Positions 48,578 through 61,400 are shown, numbered from the stretch's first letter. The stretch is DNA of 64,000 nt from Rostratula benghalensis (GCA_013399305.1 VXAI01000244.1:991770-1055769); one strand, 5' to 3'. Translations and numbers: made by a program. The notes: a model not told the origin generated them from the sequence alone.

Positions 48578-49725
48578 ATGACTCCTTTCTTCATGATGTC
48601 TCTCCTCTTTGGCCTGACTTTCGGTCAAACGGCATCACTTTGTGCTCCTTCTGAATATATAATCCATGTGGAGAAAAGGGAATGTGCCTACTGCCTGGCC
48701 ATCAACACCACCATCTGTGCTGGGTTTTGCATGACTCGGGTACGAGGCATTACTCTGTTTTAGGCAATTTTTTTCTATAATGGCCATCACTGCAAAACAA
48801 GTACCTATTCTCACTGGAAAATTGTGTGTAAGTGATACAATTCTAATAGTTTTGTGATGGACATAACAATTGCACTACCCTCATGATTCCAGGTTAGCTT
48901 TTTGTGAAGGTACGGATGAAGAATGCCAAGCTTCCAGAATTAGGGAGTTTGCCCCACCAGTGGCATAGCAGAGAACTGACTGCTGCTGTCACTGGAGCGT
49001 CTGTAGTCAGGTTGTGGGGCCAGGGTGGAACAGGTGAGAAGCAGACTACATGTAGTCATTCTTATTTAATGTAAATTACTTGGGTAACTTCTACTCACGC
49101 TGGTGCTATGACAGCTTGCTGTGGAGAGTATCTTGCGTGAAAGCATGCCAAATCTAAGCTTCAGCTTCACCATTCAGTGTTGCATTTTAAGTTCCACCTT
49201 GGTCAGTAGGCAGCCAATAAGGATTGCAAAGCGCTGTTAGCACTCTAAGCCCAGCAGATTAGGTAAAACCGTAAGAGCAAGGTGAATGTATCTACGGGGT
49301 TAGAGAGCTTCAGTCACGTGCAGATTCAAAATTACCAATCTGAACAGAAGTATGCTGAAAATACAAGAGCCAGTATAAGTTTAAAGACATTTGCTTCCTG
49401 CATATTTAAGACAACATCAAAGGAAGTCTTCTGCCACAGGTACATGCTTCAGTGAAACAATGCATTTCCTTTTTCTTTGTAGGACAGCAATGGCAAGAAG
49501 CTGCTACTCAAAAGTGCTCTGTCCCAGAATGTGTGCACGTACAAAGAGATGTTCTATCAAACAGCACTGATTCCGGGCTGTCCTCATCACACCATCCCTT
49601 ATTACTCCTACCCTGTGGCTGTGAGCTGCAAGTGTGGTAAATGTAACACTGATTACAGTGACTGTGTTCATGAGAAGGTTAGGACAAACTATTGCACTAA
49701 GCCACAGAAGCTTTGTAACATGTAA
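48578..49725 (+). CDS. TSHB: Thyroid-stimulating hormone beta subunit, complete
   Basis: The hormone-specific chain of pituitary thyrotropin, secreted as a heterodimer with the common glycoprotein alpha chain and acting on the thyroid TSH receptor. Two coding exons, 48578-48739 and 49483-49725, joined at CGG|GTACGA and TTTGTAG|GAC; 134 aa plus stop. Residues 1-20 ([20 protein letters not shown]) form a signal peptide. The mature chain has the cystine-knot pattern CAYC, CAGFC (CAGYC in mammals), a glycosylation site NTT, and the seat-belt [13 protein letters not shown]. Beyond the 12 family cysteines there is a thirteenth in the C-terminal KLCNM, where mammals have a longer hydrophobic tail. 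The start codon follows one base after the acceptor ATCTAG, as in other TSHB genes. Polyadenylation signal AATAAA at 49776-49781. Confidence 0.97.
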
Positions 49726-49775
49726 CCTTCCAACAGAAAGCAGTCAAAATGTACCTCTGCTCACAATTAAGTGAA

Positions 49776-49781
49776 AATAAA
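49776..49781 (+). terminator. TSHB: TSHB polyadenylation signal
   Basis: AATAAA lies 51 bp after the TSHB stop and is followed by 'acttcataacaggtttgc' and a GT-rich stretch, the usual layout for a short 3' UTR. Confidence 0.8.
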
Positions 49782-49821
49782 AGTGTACTTCATAACAGGT
49801 TTGCAAATGGGTGTACACAAA

Positions 49822-52227
49822 GTTTTATTCAAAGATGCATCACTACTTACTTCGATTAACATGATATTTTGTGACATGCACAAGAGCAGAGTCGCAGGAC
49901 TGCGGGTTTGTGTTTAGAACCCACCTGTAATTTACTCTGGGAAAGAAGGAGAATAATATAAACTTTTGCTTATAAATCCTAGGTATTTTGTGAAGAGATA
50001 CTCAGAGACAAAACATTTGATCTATTTCACAGTTTAAAAAAGGCAATGCATACACTCAGTATTAAATATTTTAATTAGATTTTGACATATACTTACAGCC
50101 TTCGTATTAGCAATGGTATTTTTCCATATATATGTAATACTGCATTTTTTGAGTGTAGTCAACTGGGACTAAGCACATACAGTTCGCTTATCTCCACTAC
50201 AAATCATCACCACTGCTGCCCAGCCCTGTGTTCGTTAGGCATTTCATGTCTGCACTACTGGAGGAAGCCTCTCCTCTCCACTGAAGTACATTGTTTGAAA
50301 AACTTGCCTCTCTGAGCGCTGAAGAATCAGTGAAATTTCAAGTCTTGCTGCTCTGTTCCCCAGAAGGGAGTATAATACCATCAAACTTAAAACTCAGAAC
50401 AAAACTCTATTTGCCCATGCAGCTTAGCTGGTCCCTCATGAGTGGGAACGTGAACTGGGTGCACCCCGTGTGCTGAGCACACACACAGGTGAAAAGTGCA
50501 GGCCCAGGAATAAGCAAATAAATGTAAATAAACAAATGTTTCCCATCACTGAGAATTAGCCCTTTCTCACATAGAGGGGAAAAAGATACTATGAAATGGT
50601 ACTATTATTCTTCTATTGCAGCAGGAATCATAAAGACAAAGTAATCTAGTTTGCCATGCTTGTTGCATGTAACCTTATTCTCATGCGCAGGAGCCAAGTC
50701 TGAATGGTAGTGTCAGCCTACTGATATTCATTACCCATCTCTAATCCTACACTGTATTGCATCAGTTACAAGAAAAGAAACATCTTTTCTGACCAACAAG
50801 ATGAGTTTTTAACCTGATTACCAGAGTTTACTCAGACTGAAATGCAAAACATATAACAGGCAAGAAATTGTCAATGTGTGGAAATTATCAGATTCCCAGT
50901 TACTACTACCTAGCGTGTTGTAAACTCATCACTGCTGACTTTTATAAAATTCTACTAACTTACATTTTTATATTAAATTTTACATTCACAAAGGCCATTA
51001 AGGTGAACCAAAGTACTTAAAACAATTTAATAAAGCTGAAAATCAAAACTGTGACATATACAAAACACGAATGACCTAGAATACTAGATCAGAAATGTTT
51101 CTGTCCCTAGCAAAGAAATAGTAATCTGCTGTCAGCCTAATTGCATTCTCTTGAGTTACCAGGGTCAATTTAACTGCAACACCTAAAAATACTACTGATA
51201 TATATAAGGTAGATTTTTTTCTATGTATGTAAATTAATTTTTGGAAATATGATTGTAGCTCCCCAAAAAATTAGATATTCCATTCACACTTTCTTTGAAG
51301 TAGTAAATAAAGGAAACAGAATTCCCAGGATACAAATATGAAATTTAATTTTCTTAGAGAAGTCTGGGTTTCATTTTTTCAGTTTTCATTAATGTTTCTG
51401 AAATCTGAAACTCTATCCCAAACACCTTCATTTTATTTCAGCTGCATCAAAGCCTCCGTGAAGGAGCAATGGAACCTGTTAGGTGGCCCTCCTTGAGCAG
51501 GGGCTTGGACAAGATATCTCCAGAGGTTCCTTCCAACCTCAGCCATTCTGTGGAACAGCAAAAACTTTGTCCAGGACAACTGCTGACAGCATTTGCGTGT
51601 GTATCACAGATTCTACATAAGACGTGAGCTGTAATTGTCATGTGCATAGTTTGGTGATAAACAAATGCCTTTAACAAACAAGATTTGATAAATTAATAGA
51701 CAATCCAGAGGATTTTGGAGGAATAATAGGAGTCCTGTTTCAGTGACATACGCCCCTTATGCCTACAATTTAAACAATCCAGTTACGGCTAGGTATGTAC
51801 AAGACTAATTCTACAACTGTTGGACCAAGAGATATTTGTTTCAATTAAGTCAAAAAAACTTTCTGGCTGTGATGAAGTCTAGTATTCCCTGGACCTCAAC
51901 ACAACTTTAAAAACCTTGTGGTGACAGCATGCGAGAGCTGCAGACTCTCAGCAAAGTTCTCAGCAAAGAGCTGCAATGTGAATTGCTACTCTCCAGTTTC
52001 TGAAGAGCACAGATAATTACAGGAAAAAAATATACAGTAGATACTTATCCAACAAAGCAGCAATTATGTTACCTAGTAAGTGCCAAATCTTCAGCTTTAA
52101 GATCAGATAGTGCCTTCGGAAGGCGCCTGTGCCTTTAAAAAGAGTTACTTGGCATACTGAAATTTTAAGTCAGCTTACAGTAAGCCGCACTTGCCCTTAG
52201 CAAAATAAATAGAGGAACTAGGCCTCC
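49822..52227. other. Region between TSHB and the unrecognised minus-strand ORF
   Basis: No recognised coding exon. A minus-strand AATAAA (plus TTTATT, about 49823-49828) faces the TSHB polyadenylation signal and could end a convergent transcript. A candidate minus-strand acceptor after a TGTGTGTGTGCTCAG-type tract lies near 50475, followed by short open frames, none recognisable. A CR1 end sits at 51450-51560. Confidence 0.4.
51450..51560 (+). repeat. CR1 LINE 3' end
   Basis: Contains 'cttgagcaggggcttggaca', 'agatatctccagaggttcct' and 'tccaacctcagccattctgt', a CR1 3' end of the subfamily with the 'ctccagaggt' block, plus orientation. Confidence 0.8.
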
Positions 52228-52771
52228 TTACAGTAAGGAGCAGCGCTGCAAAGATATTCTAGTGCTCCCTGGCTGCTGGGACTGAGATCTGTCTGCAGGA
52301 GGAACATTCACATACAAAACCCAGCAGCCTATGTTTACGGTTAACGCCTCTGCAAAACCACCCAGAGGAAAAGAACTACCACGAATTCTTTTACACTTGA
52401 GAGGAATCCAAATTAAGACATTTGGTTGTGTTAATGCATCTACTTAAATATACATTTACGTGCCCGTGGAGCACAAACGTGTTCAACTTTAATACCCTCG
52501 GGTCCAGTGACAGTAACCTATTGCGGGGATGGTTCCTCAGGGTCAGGTGTTTGTTTACATTTACTTTATCTTAATATGCCTTTTCACCTAACTAAGCAAT
52601 GGATTTGCAGAGAATCCTGACATCCTTACCTCTTCTCAACATCTTAACTCTGGCGAAGAAGTAACAGCGCGGGAGCACAGTGCACGGAGTCGGCTTCTTG
52701 GGAGTCTTGGAGACAGACACGCCGAAGCGAACTCCTCCTTTAAACGCAATCGGCCTCTTCCGTGCTGCCAT
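52228..52771 (-). CDS. Unrecognised two-exon ORF of 87 codons from a CpG island
   Basis: I do not recognise this protein. Minus-strand exon 52771-52630 starts MAARKRPIAFKGG and ends with a strong donor, AGAAGAG|GTAAGG. The next exon, 52349-52228, follows a very good acceptor (TTCTTTTCCTCTGG, then TTTTGCAG) and stays open for 39 codons to a TAA, giving 87 aa. The first exon is basic and contains KTPKKPTPC; the second has no recognisable motif and could run into a further intron at ACT|GTAAGG near the stop. A donor CCCAG|GTAAGAG just before the ATG (about 52791) offers an alternative non-coding first exon. It may be a real small gene, a lineage-specific gene or a long non-coding RNA with chance ORFs. 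No mammalian gene is known to me at this position. Confidence 0.35.
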
Positions 52772-53650
52772 TTCTGTGGCCTCTCTTACCTGGGACAGGC
52801 TGGAAAACCGTCTCTCTTTCCACCTCACAGCCAACCGCCGCCCCAAGGCCTGGGGTCGGTCTGGAGAAGCACAACCCCAGACGAAATAACGTCGGAAACC
52901 GGGCACGGCGAGCGCGGCGGCCGCCCGCGCGCTCCCGCTGCAGGGCTGACCGGCAGCGGCAGCACCGCCCAACCGATAGGGGGCGCCGCCGCGCGATCCC
53001 TCCGCCAGGGAGGGCGGGCCCGCGAGCAGCCGGAGGAGGCGGGGCGGAAGCGGGGTCCGCCCCGCGCGCTGAGGCACTGCGGACGGGGCCTGCGCTGCGC
53101 GGCTCCGCCGCACCCTCCGACAGGGCACCGCCCCCTAGCGGCGGGCGCGGGCACCTGCGGGCGCCGCTGCCTCGGCCACGGCCCTCCCGCCCCTCCGCAG
53201 TCGGCGCCAGACGGGTGCCGCCCGCGCGCTGGCCGCAGTGCCCAGTAGCCAATGAGGAGCGAACCTCTTCCGCTGCCCAGCCCCCGGTGGGCGGAGCCGC
53301 TCCGCCGCGCGCGTCCCTGAGGGGAGCCGTGCGCGGGCGGCGGCGGTTGCGGCTGCTTACGGTCTGGCCTGGGTCCTGGGCGCTCTCCTCGCCGGTTGGG
53401 GTCTCTTTCGTCACCCAGCGCCCACGCGATCGCACCGCCGGGGGTGACGGGTGAGCTCTGGGCAGAGCTGCCTCACAGCCTGTGCTCTCGCCCGGGCCGG
53501 AGGAGACTCTCGCTAGGCGGTTGGCCGCCGGCCTGTGCTGCTGCTGTTGTCGCCGCCACCGAGTGACCGCCCGGACCGGTGACCGGCAGGTGTCCGGAGC
53601 GCCAGGATGCAGCAGGTGAGGTGAAGGCAGCCCTGCTGCGGCGGGAGGAC
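52700..53650. promoter_or_regulatory. CpG-island-like divergent promoter between TSHB and TSPAN2
   Basis: About 950 bp of very GC- and CpG-rich DNA inside AT-rich surroundings, with a CCAAT box in AGCCAATGAG (53249-53253). On the minus side lies the spliced ORF at 52228-52771. On the plus side ATGCAGCAG|GTGAGG gives a donor at 53615/53616, and an acceptor TTCATTGTAG lies at 54645. The plus transcript would encode only about 24 residues if that ATG were used, so it is more likely non-coding. The long GC-rich frames on both strands look like composition effects. Confidence 0.6.
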
Positions 53651-56600
53651 CCGTCGGACCGGCCGGCGCATGGCGGCCGCGGGGAGGGAAGGTGTCGAGG
53701 AGCTGCTCCAGCTTGAAAGAGGGGGTGTGGGAGGACTGGGAAAGGCACAGAGACGCGGTCTCGCTGGTAGTCGCTTATTTCAGGTTATTTTTATTAGAAA
53801 GTTGTTTTAAATTCAAGACAGAAAAGGTGATAAAACGCCACTTCAGAACACATTAGACTAAAGGGTAGTGAAACGTGATATCAGCAACGAAGCTGGGGTT
53901 TTTTTTCCTCTCAAGGGAAGCTGCCATAGAGGTAATTCTGCTACAGACTTTGCAGCGTAAACCAATATGCCATTTCTGTCCAAAATCAGAATTCGTGCTG
54001 CAGAAACAAACACGTGATACTGGAAGTGGTTTGTGTTTTGGGGAACCTAGTGAACTGGATCACCATTAGAGAGGAAGCAGTAAGATTGAAAAGCATTATT
54101 TATGTACATTTTCCATGAACAGCATCTTATGCTATTAATCAGTAGTCCCCAAAGGCTGTAAAATATGGCATTCGAAGGCTTAAGATAACTCTTTTTTTTT
54201 AACACATACCAAAAAAAAATGTATGTGATAGGAGAGACCTTATTGCCATTTTTCAGTATTTAAAGCATGACAACAAAGAAGATGGAGACTCTCTCGTTTT
54301 ACAAGGAGTCAGATGGAAAAGATGAGGGGTCATGGGTACAAGTTACTCCAGGGGAGATTCTGAGTGGACACAAGGAAAATTTTCATAATGTGAAAATCGG
54401 CCACTGGAATAATCTTCCCAGGGAGGTGGTGGATTCCCCAACACTGGACACTTCTAAGATCCAGCTGGGCAGGGTCAGGGTGCTGGGCTGTCTTGTCTAG
54501 ACTGTGCTTTCGCCAAGAAAGGTTGGACCAGATCATCCTTGAGAATACTTTCCAACCTGGTGTTCTATGATTTTGTGACACACGTTTTGCTATAAAACTA
54601 TTGCTTTCAGTATGAAGAAAAATGAAATATTTATCTTCATTGTAGGGATATTACAGGGCTGTGTGTCATCAGCTTCTGTGCAATCTCTGCAAGAATATCA
54701 AAACTGGCTGAGGATTTCCTGTAACAAATGAAGCTCCCACTGAAGTCAGTTAATTAGAAAAATTAGACAACAGAAATGTGACTAATGATGCTTAGAGTTA
54801 TATTAAGGGCATATTTAAGTTTTTATGTTTTAGAACAATCTTCTGAAAGATGTGCTTTGAGAATTATCACTTGGAGGGATTTGACCTTTTGTCACTTTCT
54901 TCTGAAACGGGTACAAGGGACAGGACTAAATGGGTACTCCCACTGATTTATATGGCAGTTAGTATCTCTGGTGCATACAAGCATTGGAGTTTGTTAATTA
55001 AATCCTGGCATGCAATTCTGGAGTGTGAACTGTATTTAAGGAAGTTTAGATACTGTTTTGCATTTAGTTACTGTTGAAAAGATTTCCTATTGAAGATGTA
55101 TGGTGTACTTGCTTGGAAATTATTTTGTACTGCTAACAAAGATCAAAGATTTTGCACTTTCAGGAGCTGAAGTGAAAGAGGAGCTGAACAATGAATTGTG
55201 GGCACTATATATCCAGTTTTGATAGCCATAACTCTGTGACATTTGAGCATTTAAAAAGGGCTGCTCAAGCTAATCAGTGGAAATTGGAGTTTCTAACTAG
55301 CTTCAAACTAAAAGCATCAGGAAAGAATTCTTACAGATTCGTCAGGGAAAGAACAGTTGTATTTTCTGTCCCTTAATGAGTTACAAAAGACTTTTGGGTA
55401 TTAAGATGCATACGAAACTCCGTATATATTATGCACCTCACAACAGCAGGCAAGTGAAAAAGGCTGTATCTCTGGATTCTGCTAAAGGCACTAATAGATG
55501 CATAATGTGTTGATTTCCAGCTTAAATGATAACTTAAGGAACTAAACAAGTAACTGGTATTATTCTGTTTCTGATATGCAGTGCAGGTATCCCCTATACC
55601 TAAATAGAGTAAGCCCTAGGGTATAAACAGAAATTATGCTCAGAAAAACAAATGCACAGTTCAGAAGAATAAAAAAACCAAACACACACAAACCCAAAAC
55701 ATTTCAGCAGAAAGTTAGGTTATTCAAGTCTGAATTTATAGAAGGTTTCTTTGTACCACTCTTCCCTGTTTTCATAAGGCACTTAGATGGGTTTGTACTT
55801 CTGGGGCAGTGTGATCCTGGGGAGGCAACAGAAATTTCTGCAAGCTGCCTTTTTACTCAGTGCATCTCAAAAGCAGGAGTGGGAATCTTGCATCTTTGGA
55901 CTTACTGAAGGAGCAGTAAACAAATAGTAGTAAAAGTAGTAAACTCTGGTCCTATCACTACATTCTACTGAGACAAATTTGAAGAAAAACCAATTCTATA
56001 ATAAAAAGGGATGTAACAGATGTAACAGAAGGAAATAGCTTTATTTGAACTAATTTTCTGACCCTGTAGGACAATTACCTTGGAACCTGACTTACTGTTT
56101 TCTCTGTTGTACTAATTTTACTGGGTTTCCTGGAAAACTGTCTTGCTATCGGTGCCAAAAATGACACTATACACAGATTTCTTCTTTCTGTCAATATCGC
56201 CTTCTGAGAAAACACCCCAGTTGTACACTATCCTGTTATCTATTTAGAGCAGAAGCAGTTGCAGGGAAAGCCTCAGGTGTACCTGGAATCCAGGAAATTG
56301 CTTTGGCTATGTCAGTTGTTTTCTGTGAGAAACTTATTTCGGTAGTTTCAGCTTGAGACCCTCAGGGATTTGCTGCCAGTGTGATTCTCCCTGTTGAGCC
56401 TTATTTCCTGGTCTGATGCTTACAGAATAAGGTTCCAGGCTCTGCTTTTACATGTCACCTGTAGCTAATGGGCTGTGAACAGAGTGATATGTACAACATA
56501 ATGTCTCCTGGTAGCTGGGCCCAGAAAGTGCCCAGTTGGCAGTGCCTGCTGCATAGCCAGCACTTAGTGCACAGCTCTCTGTATTGCAGTGTGTCTGAAC

Positions 56601-57850
56601 AATTTGAACAGAGATATCTATGTAAAAGACAGCAAGATGCGTCAATTAAATCAGGTACATGAAACAGCAACACTTTCCAAAGCTGAAGTAATAGAAAAGT
56701 GATGGGAATTGGTGTATCTTTTGGAAATGAGAGATAAATGAGGGATGCATATTCTACAAAAACATGTGCACTAGAATGGACACGGTTCCTGAAAACTCAT
56801 TTCTGCTTCAGTGGCATAAAGACCCTGTAACTAGTAAATGCCAAGTCCTGTTAGACATCATGGACCATTTCAATGAGCTGAACTTTTCCCCATCATGTAT
56901 GGAACAACTGCATCCAAAATCTGAACTAGCGATCATGAGAGAGACAGAGCTGCTATGTGGATATTGTTAGCAAAAAGTTCTCTGAAATGGTGAATTATCT
57001 CCAATAATCCAAAAAGTAAGAGATTCTGCGCCTTTGATGTAATTTATTTTCCCCTTCTGGGGACAAGCTTTCTTCTTTCTAGGCTGTTTTAAAAAGAACA
57101 TTCTGGTATGAATAAATATGACAAATAGAAAAATAAAAATATAGAAACAAACTATGTAAACGCAAGCCCTGAGGTATTTCAAGCACACAGTGTAATTTTT
57201 ATACCTGACATGCAATCTAAAGGTGCCAGTGAGAAAATTTAGTTTATGTCTCTGTAAAAATGTCCCGTCTTTCTTTCCTGCCTTACACCCGCAATAAAGG
57301 GTGAGAGGTTGAGGTAAGAGCCCCACAGAAGCTGTGATAGTCACAGAAGCAGAAACAGAGGATATTAAAGTGCTGTGTGTCTTTCCCTGACCATTTTCAC
57401 TCTTTGGTTGGCTTTCACAGGTCAGTTAGATTTTACAGGGTACCTGACAAAGCTGCTGCTTTTCTGGATATAGGCTCCACTCCTGCACCAGCATATATAC
57501 ACCATATAGAGTCTTGCAGGATAAAGGGACTTAGGAAGAAAGATTTTAGTGGCCCCTTTAACTCCTAGGCTTTTGTGTAAGTGTCTCAGGCTAGCTTGGG
57601 AAGCTTAAGCACACTTTGCCCTGAAATTGCTCCCAAATGACTGCCATCTTCCCACCTCTTTCCCTCTCTTCCTTTAGCCTCAATCTCCTTTAACATGGTT
57701 CTCCCCCAGAGCTTTCTGCGTTTTCATTAAGGGTCCAATCCTAAAAATAAAATAAAATATATATATCCAGTCTCTGCATGACAATGAAGTCAATGGGTCT
57801 ACTCCCATGAATTGAAGTTTGATGGAGCAGGCCCTGAGGCATTAAATAAA
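53651..57850. other. Intergenic region downstream of TSPAN2
   Basis: AT-rich, with one CR1 3' end at 54270-54580 and no recognised coding exon. A possible exon of the plus-strand transcript starting at the CpG island may begin at 54646. Mammals have antisense non-coding transcripts at TSPAN2, so a non-coding RNA here would not be surprising, but nothing in the sequence establishes it. Confidence 0.5.
54270..54580 (+). repeat. CR1 LINE 3' end
   Basis: Contains 'tggagactctctcgttttac', 'cactggaataatcttcccag' and 'ggaggtggtggattccccaa', then 'tggaccagatcatccttgag' and 'ttctatgattttgtgac', the CR1 3' region in plus orientation, about 310 bp. Confidence 0.88.
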
Positions 57851-58429
57851 GTTCAGTTTTATTAATTCTACTGTGTTTGGGCTTTGAAAAGAAGAGTTAC
57901 AAAATGAACCGTAAGTCTTGCTTCTTAAAATTGCAGTCATTCCTCTGCTAATTCTTTGTAAACAGAGGCTTGATATGAAAGGGTATCAAGCACTCTATAC
58001 CTATGGGTATGCATACATTCTTGCATAGTGAGACAAATTCTGAAAGAATATGCATGCGAACATAACATATTTCATTTGCACATACTTAATTAAACAAGGT
58101 ACTGTATATACAGGTACCTGCTCACATGGATGTGCTTATACAATGTCTACAGATATGTAAACTCGTAGTTGAACTTATACAAACTAAAAACCAAATTAGT
58201 CTTAGATACACCTTTGCTTTTGTCATTAAAAAGGACATTTTAAAACCTTTTTTGTTCACTTTGGTTTTACTACAACTAAAACAATTCCCCTGCTCACCTA
58301 ATGGGATATTTTCCTCTCAGTATGTTAAAACACTAATTAAAATGCATTACAATTATTAAATCGGGTAGAAGAGCACTTCTTGTGAAGCTTAGTCTGGAAC
58401 TCCTGGGACATAGTTGTGCAGTGAAAGTT

Positions 58430-61400
58430 TTAGATCATGTCTCTGGTGTTACGGATCGCACAGCACAGAACCATGCTGAATATCATGCCAAAGATCTAGA
58501 AGAGAAGGGATGCAATTTAGAGATCCATTCACAGTTATAAAATAGTCTGCATGTCAGAACAATCTGAAGGCTTTTATGGCAGAGCAGCAAGTGACTCCTT
58601 CCATCTACAAACCCCAAGACATCAGACAGCTGACATAAAAGAGATGGCACTGACACTCAAAGCCAAGGTTTTATCTGCTTACACTGGTTTCACAGTTCTT
58701 TGTTCTAAATGTTAATGCCAGCATAGTAGCCCCAAATGTTAATAACATTAATGTAAATTTCACTGTCATCAATAATTGTGACTGCATTACACCTAGAATT
58801 GCACCAGAAGGTTCTGAGTTTCAGAATGCTTCTACGTGGAATATAGTATAGATATTTGAGTAAGAGTCCCAGAAGAACGAGGTCTCTGTAACTGGTGCTG
58901 ATCACTGCAGCTTTACAGAGAAAGCTAAGCTCTACTCAAGATGAAGAATATGCATTAAATACAAAACTCTATTTATCTAGGAAACTAGTTAACTAGAGGG
59001 AATGTTAGAAGCAGGGAACAGTGGGTACTGACAGTCTCCAAATTTTTTTTTTTGCCACGGGTTGATTCTCCAAACCAGTTAGCAGCTACCTCCTTATGCT
59101 TCATTGCTAATGATGGGAGATCAGCAATACTATCAGGCCATTAAACCAGAGTTCTATATCCCCTCCCCACACACCTCCCTAAGGGAGGAGATAACTGACC
59201 AGTCATACCCCTTGAAGAGGCAGAAACAAGCCCAAAAACACGTACAGACACGTTTCTGCTGCTTAAGGGGTTATAATTTCATAATTTCTGCCGTATCTAA
59301 GGTGGGAAGCCATAGAAGTGATGTTCATATTTCCACTGTATCTTTATTGAGCAGAGAGGTTATTGGAATTCTGTCACACCCATGTTGCTTTGCTGTATTT
59401 TTGAGCACACCTTCACGTTTTATACAAATCACAGGATTGTTTAATCCCTTTTACCCACACCGTGGTTTCTATTACATACATAAACCCTTCTAACTGCTTT
59501 CAAGTGTCCACCTAAGTCCATGAACCTCCTGCGCTTCAGAGCAGCTAAAGGTGTATTTCTTTACTAACACGCTGGCTCCTTATGCTTCCTCAGACTGTTG
59601 TGGGTTTCTGAATCTGAAGAGAGTCATAGCACAAGCACGATGGAAAATGCTTTCTGTGAAATCCTGTGTTTGATACAGGCTGCCCACTCCTGCCGTATCC
59701 TTGCAGCAGGGTGACATCTATTGGTGACAGCTCTGTCATGAAGGAGCAGACCTTGGGAATATAACAATGCACACATGTGGGAGAAGGTGGACTGTAACAA
59801 AACTTATCCACACGTTAATGACTCAAATGAAACAGCTACCTGTAACTAGGTGCTATGTGTTTAGGAAAGAAATACTCTTCTGAAAACCATGCAATTTAAG
59901 TCCTATTAACTTAAAATACATACTGATCACTGGATCTGTGACCTAGAAAATCTGTTTATCCTTTTTCCTGGAAAGCCATTTCTATACAAAGGGCAGGTAC
60001 TCCCTATTCCTTATGAAATCAAAGGAATGGGTCCTCAAAGGGCATAAGGCATCAGTCTGCAGCTGTCTTGGAATAAAAGAAACACTGCTACAGCCTTTTG
60101 CTTTTCAGTTTGGTTCATGTGGACTCTGCCTTCCTACTATTACAACAAAATAAGATTACCATTAGATACTTTGGGCACTGTCTAAGGACACAACATAAAC
60201 AAGTAAAACAAAGTCACACAAGTTTGTTTGCACCAATGTGGGCAATTCCCAGAGAGCAGACATGCTGAAAGTTATAAGAATTGCTGCACCTTGGAGGAAT
60301 GTCACCAGTTGCTGCAAAACACCTTCCACAAAGCTTTGAGTAAAGGGCAGAGTACTGGGCTCAAATATAGATTTGAGAGTGAGAACATGGATTTACTCAC
60401 TGTGGTGCCAGCAATTGCAATTCCAACAATTCCAAGTAAATGGAGATTAGCATCAATTATGTTCTGGATTTCAACCAGGCAGTTCTATTTAAAACAAAAT
60501 TGAAAGATTTTTACTCCTAAAAAATACACACTCCAACTAACTCTGTCAGATGTTCTCACTAAGCAACACATAAACATGAAAAATGTAACTGCAGTCACTG
60601 TCCTAACTCTTGCATCTATGCCTTGTGTTTTGTTGGACAATTCTCACAGCATATTCCCTTTTCTAGTGTGACATCTGTACATCTGACACATTCAGGTTGA
60701 CGCATACAAATTTGCTTACAATCAGTTTCATGTAAATTTAAAATGTTAAGCCTTTATATGATAGGCCATACTAAATTAGGGAGTTTGGCCCTTCATTGTT
60801 GAGTTACATTGTACTTACAAGCAGATTCCACAATGATAGAAATAATGGTGTTTCTCTTAACACTGATGAAGTTTCTAGTCATGAGTCCCCATGCATGATT
60901 AAGGCAAGCCCTTGCCAAAAATTCAGCCTTCACAGGGCTTTTCATTTAGGACTCCCGTTCTGCTACATCCTTCCCACATTTCTTTTCAGAACATGCAATA
61001 TTGTCTTCTATGCTACTTCTAGGAATATTGCTACTTCTATGCTGTTGTCTTCTATGCTGGAATGCTACAAGCAGGCTTCAGAAATGAGGGCTGGGCATTT
61101 TCAGTATGATCTCCAACTACGCTCTATTTCATATGGATTTTCATGCCGGAATTTGCAAGGTGAAACGGAATTTCTTCCTTTCTTTTCCTTCTAGAATGTC
61201 TCCAATTTTACTAAACAATTGTGATGAAAAAGTGATTAGAACAACCAGAACAGAGGACACTTGCCTTCTGGATATTCTCTGGACAGGGTAATCCCATTTG
61301 TTGTTCAGTATTACCTTTACCACAGCATTGGAGCTACATGAGAGAGAGAGAGAGAGAAGAATCAAAGAAGGGGAAGCCCTAGACTTGTCATACTGAAGCT

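Noticed and set aside
52740..53454. Open frames of about 230 codons on both strands across the CpG island
   Set aside because: Overlapping long frames on opposite strands in very GC-rich DNA are expected by composition. They are dominated by Arg, Pro, Gly and Ala and show no domain.
56967..57344. Minus-strand frame of 125 codons
   Set aside because: Low-complexity, AT-rich composition with no recognised motif, in intergenic DNA downstream of TSPAN2.
59104..61194. Plus-strand frames of about 130 codons at 59.1 and 60.8 kb
   Set aside because: They lie in TSPAN2 introns, have no recognisable domain and no splice-supported extension.
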